NCBI RefSeq assembly: GCF_002019595.1
Contig: NZ_KV917369.1
Span: 3,116,624 to 3,180,623 of the forward strand
Reading direction: 5' to 3'
From: Priestia abyssalis
Lineage (GTDB): Bacteria; Bacillota; Bacilli; Bacillales; Bacillaceae_H
Length of the DNA: 64,000 bases
Below the pieces are notes generated by a model. The model did no database searches. It saw only the letters and a program-made list of their open reading frames with translations, and was not told the DNA's origin. Shown here in pieces: positions 19,219 through 27,974 of the stretch; position 1 is the stretch's first letter, and each line of letters opens with the position of its first letter. The position numbers and the translations under genes are program-made.

Positions 19219-19634
19219 TTAACCTAACAGCGTGACCAATGAATGAATCAATGTCATACTCTCCGGTGAAAGACGCTTGAGAATCAGCTTTTTTTCATCG
19301 TCCTCGAGCTTTTCCATCAATGGCAGCAAATCTTCTACGTTTTCTTTTAAACATTTCATCTGATCTGCCACATCACTTGCTTGGCGGCCGATATCAGGCT
19401 GCTTCACCTGTTTTCTTGTTACGAGTGCTTCTTTAATTTCCTCTAAGGATAACTTTTGCTGCTTGCTCATTTCTATGAATCTCAAATCATGTAACACTTC
19501 ATGAGAATAATAGCGATAATTAGAAGCAGTACGTTCTGCTTTAAGCAGCCCCAAATTCGTATAGTAATCAATCGTGCGTTTTGTTACATTCGCCATCTCT
19601 GCAAGCTCGCCAATCCGGTATCTCCCAGCCCCAT
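19219..19634 (-). CDS. MerR-family regulator with frame-disrupted N-terminus
   Basis: A MerR helix-turn-helix (RYRIGELAEMANVTKRTIDYYTNLGLL) followed by the coiled-coil dimer helix. However, the frame that encodes RYRIGELAE has no start codon: the AAGGAGG-linked ATG at 19634 is one base out of frame with it, in the G-rich stretch ATGGGGCTGGGAGA. A one-base indel would restore a normal protein of about 139 residues. If read as is, translation could only begin at Met 19596, inside the HTH. So this is either a real frameshift mutation or a homopolymer-type sequence error. There are no cysteines in metal-binding positions, so copper sensing as in CueR is unlikely. Confidence 0.7.
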
Positions 19635-19655
19635 CGAACCACCTCCTTTAAATTA

Positions 19656-19684
19656 AGTAAAGCATAACGTGATGGTTTAGTCAA
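19656..19684 (-). promoter_or_regulatory. Promoter with MerR-type operator
   Basis: On the minus strand TTGACT and TTTACT are 17 bp apart. The spacer region holds an imperfect dyad (TAAACC...GCTTTA), the usual position of a MerR-family operator, just ahead of the MerR gene. Confidence 0.5.
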
Positions 19685-19851
19685 AATTCATCCTAATGAT
19701 TGTTTTACGTTTTAAGATTCGAAAAGGTTTCATTTTTTTTTTGCAATCTGTAAATTTGCTATTATTCTACTTTTTGTTAGTGTCGTAAAAGATTTTCATA
19801 AACAAAACAATATTCTTTCATCTTGAATGCACCCGAAGATTTTAAAAAAAT

Positions 19852-19877
19852 AAGACACGGGCGTTCGCCCATGTCTT
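19852..19877 (-). terminator. Terminator of the gab operon
   Basis: AAGACATGGGC/GCCCGTGTCTT hairpin (one G-T-type mismatch) then TTTTTTT on the minus strand, 5 bp after the gabD stop. Confidence 0.88.
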
Positions 19878-19881
19878 ATTT

Positions 19882-21306
19882 TTAAAACCCGATGGAGATA
19901 TATTTCACTTCCAAATATTCTTCAATTCCGTAATGTCCGCCTTCTCGTCCGAGGCCGCTTTCTTTGAAGCCGCCAAACGGCGCTTGGGCGACAGATGGCA
20001 GTCCGTCGTTTAGTCCGACAATTCCATATTCAAGCCCCTCTGAAATTTGGATCGCTTCACTGATGTTTTCGCTGAATACATATGCCGCCAAGCCGTATGG
20101 CGTGTTGTTGGCACGCTCGATCACTTCTTCGGTTGTTTTGAATGTGGTAATCGGTGCAACCGGGCCGAACGTTTCTTCATTCATGCAAAGCATGTCATCC
20201 GTTACATTCGTCAACACGGTCGGTTCAATGAAAAATCCTTCTTTGTCTTCCAACTTGCGGCCGCCAATGACAATCTTTGCCCCTTTTTCTGTCGCATCTT
20301 TCAATTGTGCCGCCACTTTCTCCACTGCACGTTCGTCGATTAATGGACCGATGTCGACACCTTCTTCCAATCCGTTTCCGACTTTGAACTCGGCAACTGC
20401 TTTTGTGAAGGCATCAACGAAAGAATCGACCACAGATTCATGTACATACACACGGTTTGCACATACGCACGTTTGGCCGGCATTACGGTATTTCGACCCG
20501 ATCAGTCCTTTCGCCGCTTTTTCGATATCGGCATTTGCTGTCACGATAAACGGCGCATGCCCTCCAAGCTCAAGCGACACTTTTTTCACCGTATCTGCCG
20601 CTTGGCGCATAAGCAGCTTCCCGACTTCCGTCGAGCCCGTAAATGAAATCTTCCGGACACGTCCATCTTTCATCCACGTTTCGCCGATTGCCTTTGCATC
20701 CCCTGTCACAATATTGATGACCCCTTTTGGAATGCCCGCTTCTTCTGCCAGTTCCACTAATCTGAATGCTGTCAAAGGCGTAAGTTCAGCAGGCTTGATA
20801 ACAGCCGTACATCCAGCTGCCAATGCCGGAGCCACTTTTCTCGTAATCATCGCGGCCGGGAAATTCCAAGGAGTGATGGCAGCCATAACACCAACGGGCT
20901 GCTTTTGGACAAGGAGACGCTTTTTCGGATCGGAAGCCGGAATGGTTTCCCCGTAAATGCGTTTTCCCTCCTCTGCGTACCACGAAATGAAGCTGTTTGC
21001 GTAATTGACTTCGCCAATGGCTTCTTTTAATGGCTTTCCTTGTTCTTTCGTCATCAGCTCTCCAATCTCTTCTTTCGCTTCATCGATGAGCTGATACCAC
21101 TTCATTAAAAGAGTACCGCGTTCTGCCGCCGTTTTTTTCGACCAAGTCTTGAACGCTTCATGCGCTGCATCCACTGCTTGTTCCGCTTCTTTCGCCCCGC
21201 CGTAAGGAACCGATGCGAACACTTCCTTTGTCGCAGGGTTGAGAACATCGATTTTCTCGTTTGTGTCTACCCACTCTCCATTAATATACATTCTCCACTG
21301 CTTCAT
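19882..21306 (-). CDS. gabD: Succinate-semialdehyde dehydrogenase
   Basis: 474 residues of the aldehyde dehydrogenase superfamily. It has the NAD(P)-binding FTGSTEVGK segment, the general-base Glu in LELGGHAPF, and the catalytic Cys in NAGQTCVCANR (about residue 280), with the GabD-type PFGGFKESGLGREGG near the C-terminus. It oxidises succinate semialdehyde to succinate, the last step of GABA breakdown. ATG 21306 lies one base after the permease stop, with AAAGGGGAG upstream; an in-frame GTG at 21315 overlaps the permease gene. It is the last gene of the gabT-activator-permease-gabD operon. Confidence 0.93.
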   Translation of the reverse strand: MKQWRMYINGEWVDTNEKIDVLNPATKEVFASVPYGGAKEAEQAVDAAHEAFKTWSKKTAAERGTLLMKWYQLIDEAKEEIGELMTKEQGKPLKEAIGEVNYANSFISWYAEEGKRIYGETIPASDPKKRLLVQKQPVGVMAAITPWNFPAAMITRKVAPALAAGCTAVIKPAELTPLTAFRLVELAEEAGIPKGVINIVTGDAKAIGETWMKDGRVRKISFTGSTEVGKLLMRQAADTVKKVSLELGGHAPFIVTANADIEKAAKGLIGSKYRNAGQTCVCANRVYVHESVVDSFVDAFTKAVAEFKVGNGLEEGVDIGPLIDERAVEKVAAQLKDATEKGAKIVIGGRKLEDKEGFFIEPTVLTNVTDDMLCMNEETFGPVAPITTFKTTEEVIERANNTPYGLAAYVFSENISEAIQISEGLEYGIVGLNDGLPSVAQAPFGGFKESGLGREGGHYGIEEYLEVKYISIGF

Positions 21307-21307
21307 G

Positions 21308-22723
21308 TTATGCACTCCCCTTTGCCTTATGTAATTTGCTGTCTTTACTTTCTATATGTCCATTATACTTTCCTCTGTTCATTTGATAGAAGAAATATGC
21401 TCCGATGGCTGTCCACCCTGCCACCATGACCCACTCATACGGCCAAATTAGCGCAGCGGGCATGCCCGGCATGTATAACACGATAAAGCCAAGGCTTAAT
21501 ACAAGGGCAACCCACCCCATTGCATTTCCTTTTCCCGCTTTGAATGGACGGTTCATATTCGGTTCTTTTTTACGTAAAATGATGAATGACAGCGCCACTA
21601 AAAAGTAAGCGATTACAATCCCTAATCCCCCTGCATCGACGATCCATACTAATGCGGGTCTTCCCAATAATGGAGCGAGTGCCGCTAATGTCCCGAGGAA
21701 CAGAACTGCATTAGAGGGCGTTTTATACTTCGGATGCAAATGAGCGAACCATTTCGGAAGCATGCCTGAAATGGCCATCGCGTAAATAACGCGGCTCCCT
21801 CCAATGATAAAGGCATTCCAGCTTGTGACAATCCCGCAAATTCCACCGAATATTAAAATATTTGCGAAAATTTTAGAGCCAAAAACAGCTGCCATCGCAT
21901 CAGCCGTGGCTAATTGCGTTACACTCAATGCTTCTTTGCTTAATGCCATGGATACACCAAACGCGATCGCCAAGTAAAAAATAACCGCACATCCAACAGA
22001 AAAAATAAGAATTTTTCCGATATCTCTTGCCGGAATGTCGGCTTCCTCCGCCACCTGTGGAATAACATCAAATCCGACAAACAAGAATGGGACCATGATC
22101 AGTACCGCCATCACACCGCCTGCCCCGCCTTCAAAAAAAGGCTGAAGGTTTTTCGTTTCCCCGTTTGTCACCGAGCCAAATATAAGCAGCAATCCAATTC
22201 CTACAATCGCAATCGTTAATACAACCTGCATGAAAGCAGCCGGCTTCAATCCAAAATAGTTGAGAGCCGTCAGCAATACAGCCCCGACAGAACCGATCAA
22301 TACCCATGTAAGATAAACATCCCAGCCGCCAATTGTCCATAAATAACCAGCCTGATAGTTCGGGATTAAATAATCGATAACCGTCGGCAAGGCAACCGCT
22401 TCAAAGGTCACAACCGACACGTAGCCGAGCGTAATCGCCCACGAAACGACAAATGCGGCTTTATGCCCCATTGCCCGCTCCACATAATGATGCTCTCCGC
22501 CTACTGCCGGCATGGCAGAGGCAAGTTCCGCATACGTTAATCCGACAAATGTGACAAGAAGCCCTCCGATGACAAAAGCAATTAAAGCTCCCATCGAGCC
22601 GGCTGATGTAATCCAATTTCCGGATAACACGACCCAGCCCCATCCAAGCATCGCTCCAATCGATAAAAATAAAACATCAACCTTCGATAAAACCTTTTTT
22701 AACTCTTTCTCTTCTCCCTTCAT
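21308..22723 (-). CDS. APC-family amino acid permease, probable GABA uptake
   Basis: 471 residues and about 12 membrane segments. The first segment LFLSIGAMLGWGWVVLSGNWI and the SAMPAVGGEHHYVERAMG motif fit the APC superfamily. It is embedded between the activator and gabD, so GABA or a related amino acid is the likely substrate (inference from context). Its start overlaps the 3' end of the activator gene by about 47 bp; ATG 22723 has GAAAGGG nine bases upstream, while TTG 22732 is an alternative. Overlap implies translational coupling. Confidence 0.88.
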   Translation of the reverse strand: MKGEEKELKKVLSKVDVLFLSIGAMLGWGWVVLSGNWITSAGSMGALIAFVIGGLLVTFVGLTYAELASAMPAVGGEHHYVERAMGHKAAFVVSWAITLGYVSVVTFEAVALPTVIDYLIPNYQAGYLWTIGGWDVYLTWVLIGSVGAVLLTALNYFGLKPAAFMQVVLTIAIVGIGLLLIFGSVTNGETKNLQPFFEGGAGGVMAVLIMVPFLFVGFDVIPQVAEEADIPARDIGKILIFSVGCAVIFYLAIAFGVSMALSKEALSVTQLATADAMAAVFGSKIFANILIFGGICGIVTSWNAFIIGGSRVIYAMAISGMLPKWFAHLHPKYKTPSNAVLFLGTLAALAPLLGRPALVWIVDAGGLGIVIAYFLVALSFIILRKKEPNMNRPFKAGKGNAMGWVALVLSLGFIVLYMPGMPAALIWPYEWVMVAGWTAIGAYFFYQMNRGKYNGHIESKDSKLHKAKGSA

Positions 22724-24104
22724 CCCCTTCAACCCTTTCGATGTATTTTCTCACTTTCCTCATGGCTGACGATTGGCTGATTCCAAGTACTTCCGCGACT
22801 TTATAAGTAGACTCATATTGTTCATACGCTTGCTGAACGACTCTTTTCTCCACGTCTTCCAAAATCTCGGGAAGCGTATTCCCTTTTCTCACAAGGTCGG
22901 TTTCTATCATTTCCGGCGGCAGATCTTCTATCGTGACAATCTGATCGTTTGTAACGACAAGACGCTCGACCATATTTTCCAGCTCACGGATATTTCCTTT
23001 CCACTCATGATGAATGAATGCTTCAAGCACTTTTGGCGAGAAACGGACCTCTTGGTCATACAGCTTGTTGAAATGATCCAAAAAATGATAGACAAGCGGC
23101 ACGATGTCCTCTTTTCGTTCCCTTAGAGGCGGAATATGAATGGGTACGACATTTAAACGGTAATATAAGTCACGGCGAAACGTTCCTTCCTCTGCCATTT
23201 TTGCTAAATTTTTATTCGTTGCCGCAATAATCCGGATGTCAAGCGAAATCGGTTTTTGCCCTCCGACAGGCCGGATTTGCTTTTCCTGCAATACGTGCAG
23301 AAGCTTGCTTTGCGCTTGCAGGGACAATTCCCCGATTTCATCCAAAAACAGCGTTCCTCCATTGGACAGTTCAATCAATCCTTTTTTTCCTTCACGGAAA
23401 GCGCCGGTAAATGTTCCGCCTTCATAGCCGAACAACTCTGACTCAATCAGCTGCTCAGGCAAGGCAGCACAGTTAATATCATTAAAAACACGGTCTCTGC
23501 GTGGACTTAATTGATGAATGGCACGAACGATTTTGCTTTTGCCGACACCCGTTTCTCCTAAAAGCAAGACCGTCGTGTTCACTTTCGCGACTTTTCTTAC
23601 GGTCGATAGAACGCGTTCCATGCTTGCACTTTTGGAAATGAGCCCTTCCACTTCCAGCGGCTCGTTCCATTCTTTTTTATAGGAAGCCAGTTGGTCTTCC
23701 ATTTCTTCAATTTTATGCCGTAAATGCATCAGTTCGGTCAAGTCGCGCGAATAACTGATGACGCTTTTTAATTCACCATGTTCATTAAACACCGGCTGCG
23801 TACGGACATGGAGATATCGTCCTGAATTCGTCGTTTGAAATAATTCGATCGGCTGTTTCTTTTCAATCACCTTTAATGTGGCGGACGGGTAAAAGATTCC
23901 CATCTTCTCTAAATCTTTTACATGTTTACCTATTAAATGGCTTGAAGGCATGCCATAGTTTCTTTCACATGCCGAATTTACAAGAACGACGATTCCATCC
24001 GCATTCGATAAAAAAATTTCATCAAACGACGATTCAAAAATGTCGAGTAATTCTTCTGCAACAGGACCTAATGATGGATTCATAACAAGCTTCCTCCCGA
24101 ACAT
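22677..24104 (-). CDS. PAS-AAA+ sigma-54 activator of the gab operon
   Basis: 475 residues. A PAS domain (about 20-125, with the closing strand VISYSRDLTEL), a coiled linker, the AAA+ domain with Walker A GETGVGKS at 183-190, and a TyrR-like helix-turn-helix (TYKVAEVLGISQSSAMRKV). The sigma-54 contact loop reads GTFTGA at 230-235, with Thr in place of the second-position Ala of GAFTGA. B. thuringiensis uses a comparable PAS activator with sigma-54 to control gab genes. Its position inside the operon implies positive autoregulation. AGGAGGG precedes ATG 24104; a second ATG at 24083 also has a good site. Confidence 0.9.
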   Translation of the reverse strand: MFGRKLVMNPSLGPVAEELLDIFESSFDEIFLSNADGIVVLVNSACERNYGMPSSHLIGKHVKDLEKMGIFYPSATLKVIEKKQPIELFQTTNSGRYLHVRTQPVFNEHGELKSVISYSRDLTELMHLRHKIEEMEDQLASYKKEWNEPLEVEGLISKSASMERVLSTVRKVAKVNTTVLLLGETGVGKSKIVRAIHQLSPRRDRVFNDINCAALPEQLIESELFGYEGGTFTGAFREGKKGLIELSNGGTLFLDEIGELSLQAQSKLLHVLQEKQIRPVGGQKPISLDIRIIAATNKNLAKMAEEGTFRRDLYYRLNVVPIHIPPLRERKEDIVPLVYHFLDHFNKLYDQEVRFSPKVLEAFIHHEWKGNIRELENMVERLVVTNDQIVTIEDLPPEMIETDLVRKGNTLPEILEDVEKRVVQQAYEQYESTYKVAEVLGISQSSAMRKVRKYIERVEGDEGRRERVKKGFIEG

Positions 24105-24172
24105 AATATCCCTCCTATTATATCAGAAAATGCTTTCACGAGAGAGAAGCTTGTCAGCTTTTGTCACATCAT

Positions 24173-25534
24173 TTAAATGGCGGCCATTTGCTCAGCAATC
24201 GCAGCTTTCATCGATTCTTCAATAATGGTTAATCCCTCTTCCAACTGCTCGTCTGTAATAACAAGCGGCATTAAAATACGAAGAACGTTTCCAAACGCTC
24301 CGGCGCTTAACAATAGCAGCCCGCGCTGGTTTGCTTGTTGGACAATGCGGTTCGTCAATTCTTTGTTTGGTTCTTTTGTTTCCAGGTCTTTTACAAGCTC
24401 CATCGCACACATGGAACCGAGGCCGCGCACATCCCCTACAACATCATATTTGTCTTGTAATTGACGGAAACGGTTCATCACCACTTCTCCCAGTTTTTCA
24501 CCGCGTTCGTTCAAGTTTTCTTCTTCGATAATATCCAGCACCGCGAGTGCCGCTGCACATCCAAGTGGACTTCCGCTGTATGTGCCCCCTAATTCCCCTG
24601 GAGCTGCGGCATCCATGATTTCTTTTCTTCCAATTACTCCGCTTATCGGTACACCCGCCCCCATCGATTTTGATACGGTAATAAGATCCGGCACCACTTC
24701 AAAATGTTCAATTCCGAAATAACGGCCTGTTCGTCCGAAACCTGCTTGGATTTCATCTGATACAAATAAGATGCCGTGCTTTTGACATTCTTCGTATACG
24801 GCTTGAACGAATTGCTTAGATGGAACGATGAAGCCTCCTTCTCCTTGCACCGGCTCCATGACGACCGCTGCAATCGTTTCTGGAGCTACCTCATTTATGA
24901 ACAGCTCACGGAACTGTTGGATGATGCTTTCTTCATACTCCGCTTCAGATAAACTCCCAGGACGGCGGTATGTGTATGGATACGGCGCTTTATAAACTTC
25001 TGGCGCAAACGGCCCGAATTCGAATTTATACGGCTTCACTTTGCTTGTCATCGTCATTGTCATTAGCGTCCGGCCGTGGAAGCCTCGCGTAAAGGAAATG
25101 ATTCCCGGGCGCTTTGTATATTTACGGGCAATTTTCACGGCATTTTCGACCGCTTCCGCTCCGCTGTTCAATAAAATGACTTGCTTTTTATGGTCTCCCG
25201 GTGCGATTGCTGCTAATTTTTCCGCCAATTCGATATATGGTTCATACATCACGACATTAAAGCCTGTATGAATATATTGATCCACTTGTTCGTGTAAGGC
25301 TTGTTTTACTTTCGGATGGCAATGGCCGACGTTAATCGTTCCAATCGCCCCCGCAAAGTCAATAAAAGAATTTCCATCTACATCATGAACGATCGCCCCA
25401 TCAGCGGATTGAACGAATGTTTGAATTCCGTTGCTGACACCTCTAGGAACGATACGATTGCGTCTTTCCAATAACTTCTCTGCTTTACTTCCTGGTAGAT
25501 TGGTTTTTACATTGGCAAATTTTTGATTCATCAT
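24173..25534 (-). CDS. gabT: 4-aminobutyrate aminotransferase
   Basis: 453 residues, class-III PLP aminotransferase. The key features are NSGAEAVENAVKIARK (cofactor phosphate region, about 123-138), EPVQGEGGF, the PLP-ring Asp260 in SDEIQAGFGRTG, and the Schiff-base Lys289 in ITVSKS. It transfers the amino group of GABA to 2-oxoglutarate, giving succinate semialdehyde for GabD. It is the first gene of the operon, 42 bp downstream of a perfect sigma-54 promoter. GGAAGGA lies before a double ATG. Confidence 0.94.
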   Translation of the reverse strand: MMNQKFANVKTNLPGSKAEKLLERRNRIVPRGVSNGIQTFVQSADGAIVHDVDGNSFIDFAGAIGTINVGHCHPKVKQALHEQVDQYIHTGFNVVMYEPYIELAEKLAAIAPGDHKKQVILLNSGAEAVENAVKIARKYTKRPGIISFTRGFHGRTLMTMTMTSKVKPYKFEFGPFAPEVYKAPYPYTYRRPGSLSEAEYEESIIQQFRELFINEVAPETIAAVVMEPVQGEGGFIVPSKQFVQAVYEECQKHGILFVSDEIQAGFGRTGRYFGIEHFEVVPDLITVSKSMGAGVPISGVIGRKEIMDAAAPGELGGTYSGSPLGCAAALAVLDIIEEENLNERGEKLGEVVMNRFRQLQDKYDVVGDVRGLGSMCAMELVKDLETKEPNKELTNRIVQQANQRGLLLLSAGAFGNVLRILMPLVITDEQLEEGLTIIEESMKAAIAEQMAAI

Positions 25535-25575
25535 ACATCTTCCTTCCTCTCATTGGGTGTTCACTTTTTTATAGA

Positions 25576-25592
25576 TGCAAGATGCGTGCCAA
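25576..25592 (-). promoter_or_regulatory. Sigma-54 (-24/-12) promoter of the gab operon
   Basis: On the minus strand: TTGGCACGCATCTTGCA. GG and GC are 10 bases apart and the match to consensus is essentially perfect. It is 42 bp before gabT. Confidence 0.92.
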
Positions 25593-25643
25593 CTTCTAAT
25601 CGTTCATAAAAAAGCCATTTTCCTATGTATTCATCTGTAATTC

Positions 25644-25681
25644 CAAGTCACTATCGACTTATGTAAGTCTATAGTGACTTG
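25644..25681. promoter_or_regulatory. Nested palindrome, probable enhancer (UAS) for the gab activator
   Basis: Outer arms CAAGTCACTAT/ATAGTGACTTG and inner arms GACTT/AAGTC around ATGT form a 38-bp dyad with only one non-pairing position per side. It is centred about 85 bp upstream of the -12 element, a normal distance for a sigma-54 enhancer site. Confidence 0.75.
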
Positions 25682-25956
25682 TTTTCGTGTCGTATAAAGC
25701 GAACCATCCACCAACCTGGGAAGTTCTGTCCTTTTTATAGGAATTAATTAAAAAAGTGATAAAACAAGTTTAAAAACAGAAAATAAGGGTAAGGAGAAAT
25801 TTATATACCATTCCCCGTTTAGATAAAATGAACCATCCAAAAGCGCCTCCCCGGGCGGAGCCAAAACAAATATAGCCAATTTTTACATTTTCAACTATCA
25901 TTAATAGGACGATTATCTTTTTACATAGATTTTAACGGAAAGGGTAGAGTGATGGT
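25682..25956. other. Intergenic region between gab enhancer and STAS gene
   Basis: AT-rich with no recognisable gene. The promoter of the plus-strand STAS gene must lie here; I cannot place it convincingly. Confidence 0.4.
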
Positions 25957-26991
25957 ATGACACAGCAATTTGACAATCAAGCTTCCATCAAGGTAAATAA
26001 TTCTACTTTTGCATGGGATATAGAAAAGGGGCTGTTTCAATTTGAAGGAGCAGATGTGATGCTTTTTTGGGTTGAATCTGCTTTAAAAACTTTGTTTGAT
26101 ACCATTGAAGAAATTTCAGGCCCTGCACAAGCCGACTTGGTGTTTGAAACGGCTGGTTACCGTACCGGTGAAATTGTCAGCTCTTTTTATAAAGACCAAA
26201 AGGGCCAATTGGCCAATATTTTAGAAGTGCTGCCGAACATTTATGTGTCAGCAGGCTGGGGAAAAACTACCATTTCCTATGATGAGGAGACTCAAACAGC
26301 CATTGTTCGAATCGAGAACGGCTGGGAAGATAAAGTGAGTAAAGCCCGAAACCAAATGAAGCAAGGAACGTTTTTATTAGGACATTGGGCAGGCGTATTT
26401 TCAGGTCTTCTCGGTCGCCCCATGTGGTATGAGTTAATATCGAGCCAGCTTCTTGGCGATTCCCGGCTGGAAATAAAAATTGCCCCGTCTTCCATCACAC
26501 CTGCCCAAAATATTCGGGAAGCCGTTCGACGGGAAGAAGAAATACAAATTGAGCGTCTGCAGCAGATGATTGCCGAACAAACAAATGAATTGCAGGCACT
26601 GTTAAAAGAAATTTCTTCCCCGCTCATCCCTGTGGCCGATGGTGTCATTGTCATTCCATTAATCGGAAAATATGAGGCCTGCCGCGCACAAGAGCTTATC
26701 GACAAAACCCTGCATTCCTTGCCCACTTACAAGGCAAACTATTTAATTTTAGATTTAACGGCGATATCGGATGTAGATGATTTTATGGTTTCAACCATCA
26801 ATCATCTCGTGCAGGCAACCCGATTACTCGGCATCACTACCATTTTGACTGGAATCTCTCCGCAATTAAGTATGAAAATGATCGAATCGAGATTTGACCT
26901 GGGAGAAATCAAATGCTTTACTTCCCTTAAACACGGTATTTATTACACATTCGCCCAAAACAATATGATGATTTTACGGAAGAATCAATAA
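25957..26991 (+). CDS. RsbR-like STAS-domain protein
   Basis: 344 residues. The N-terminal part (about 1-180, with GYRTGE and GTFLLGHWAGVFSGLLGRPMWY) resembles the XylR-N/V4R-like ligand-binding fold; a helical linker (AVRREEEIQIERLQQMIAEQ) leads to a C-terminal STAS domain (about 215-335). The SP(L/I)IPVADGVIVIPLIG and LDLTAISDVDD strands match RsbR-type stressosome proteins. At the place of the RsbRA phospho-acceptor Thr171 (VDTMV) this protein has Phe (DDFMV), and the second acceptor position also appears lost. It stands alone between terminators, without rsbS/rsbT. It could be a non-phosphorylatable stressosome subunit or an unrelated sensor. Confidence 0.8.
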   Translation: MTQQFDNQASIKVNNSTFAWDIEKGLFQFEGADVMLFWVESALKTLFDTIEEISGPAQADLVFETAGYRTGEIVSSFYKDQKGQLANILEVLPNIYVSAGWGKTTISYDEETQTAIVRIENGWEDKVSKARNQMKQGTFLLGHWAGVFSGLLGRPMWYELISSQLLGDSRLEIKIAPSSITPAQNIREAVRREEEIQIERLQQMIAEQTNELQALLKEISSPLIPVADGVIVIPLIGKYEACRAQELIDKTLHSLPTYKANYLILDLTAISDVDDFMVSTINHLVQATRLLGITTILTGISPQLSMKMIESRFDLGEIKCFTSLKHGIYYTFAQNNMMILRKNQ

Positions 26992-27003
26992 CTTATACAT
27001 AAG

Positions 27004-27040
27004 AAAACGATTTGGAATTCGTTTATATTCCAAATCGTTT
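27004..27040 (+). terminator. Bidirectional terminator
   Basis: AAAACGATTTGGAAT/ATTCCAAATCGTTTT stem between the convergent STAS and YjbQ genes, followed by T residues in both directions. Confidence 0.88.
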
Positions 27041-27053
27041 TTTATTAACTCCG

Positions 27054-27452
27054 TTATTTTAGGCTTTTTACATAAAACGTGCGTGTTCTCGGCCCGTCAA
27101 ACTCGCAAAAATAAATACCCTGCCATGTTCCAAGGAGCAGTTTGCCCTTTGTGACAATGACATGCTGGGAAGCTCCAACCGTACTTGCTTTCATGTGAGC
27201 CGCCGTATTTCCTTCCATATGGCGGTCGAGTTCATGATGCCACGGATATACTTCATCAAAACGGCGAATCATATCTTTTTTTACATCCGGATCAGCGTTT
27301 TCGTTAATTGTAATACCAGCCGTTGTATGGGGGCAATACACGATGACCGCTCCTTCTTCCATCTCATTTTCATGGACGAAAGACTGCACCTGTTCTGTTA
27401 CATCAATCATTTGGTCTCGATTGTTCGTTTGCAAGGTAAATCGTTTCAACAT
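27054..27452 (-). CDS. YjbQ/UPF0047 family protein
   Basis: 132 residues with the conserved [30 protein letters not shown] and [17 protein letters not shown] motifs of the UPF0047 family (B. subtilis YugU, E. coli YjbQ). The conserved His and Glu residues form a putative metal/phosphate site; weak thiamine-phosphate synthase activity has been reported for the family, but the physiological role is unclear. It starts at ATG 27452 behind GGGAGAAG. A remnant of sulfite oxidase lies just upstream on the same strand. Confidence 0.9.
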   Translation of the reverse strand: MLKRFTLQTNNRDQMIDVTEQVQSFVHENEMEEGAVIVYCPHTTAGITINENADPDVKKDMIRRFDEVYPWHHELDRHMEGNTAAHMKASTVGASQHVIVTKGKLLLGTWQGIYFCEFDGPRTRTFYVKSLK

Positions 27453-27465
27453 CGTCTTCTCCCTT

Positions 27466-27860
27466 TCATTCTATCTTTACCTCTACTTTATCCGCTGCAT
27501 TATAGCCATAACCCTTCCGGTTCCAGAAGGCTTTTATTGGCTGCACTCTCCCTGCCCTATCGGAAGCCCTTGATAGAATCGTATATTTCCCTTTTTTGTT
27601 CGCTTTCCACTCATACGACCATGGTATCCAGGAATAGCGGCTCATGGGCAGATCCATATGTGCTTCCTTCCATGTTACACCATCACGGAGACTGACCTCA
27701 ACCTTTTGAATCGCCCCTTTCCCCGTCCAAGCGATTCCCTGAATCATGTGAACTCCTTCTTGTAAGATTTCCATGTTCAAAGGCTGTTGGATGGTTGAAT
27801 TGACGTTCATGATTGTGACCGGGTATTTTCCATTATCATTTTTTGGATGGGGTTCTTCTA
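27466..27860 (-). pseudogene. 5'-truncated sulfite-oxidase-type gene (Mo-co dimerisation domain)
   Basis: The open frame from about 27860 reads into YPVTIMNVNSTIQQP, then GIAWTGKGAIQKVEVSLRDG, PWSYEW and SRASDRAGRVQP, which is the C-terminal dimerisation domain of sulfite-oxidase-family molybdoenzymes. The heme/molybdopterin domain that should precede it (about 200 residues, with its catalytic Cys) is absent, and an in-frame stop lies just upstream. A protein of 114 residues from ATG 27810 could be made but would lack catalysis. This looks like a relic; the genome may once have oxidised sulfite here, relevant to the sulfur block at the start of the window. Confidence 0.75.
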
Positions 27861-27919
27861 TTTAGTCTGACTGATAATCTGTATAACTTATTACTAAGTT
27901 AAAAATATAACTGAATAGC
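27856..27919. repeat. Diverged copy of the padR promoter/operator region
   Basis: This stretch aligns with 28731-28792 over about 62 bases, sharing TCTATTT, GTCTGACT, GTATAAC, TACT and ACTGAATAGC in the same order. It lies directly upstream of the sulfite-oxidase remnant, on the same strand as padR. Confidence 0.6.
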
Positions 27920-27974
27920 GAAGGCGACAATTCACATTTGTAACCAGCTAATCAGTCAGTAGTATCTATTGAAT

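Noticed and set aside
19964..20956. Long 330-codon frame on the plus strand within gabD
   Set aside because: Antisense to an intact aldehyde dehydrogenase; low-complexity composition and no ribosome site. Caused by codon bias of gabD.
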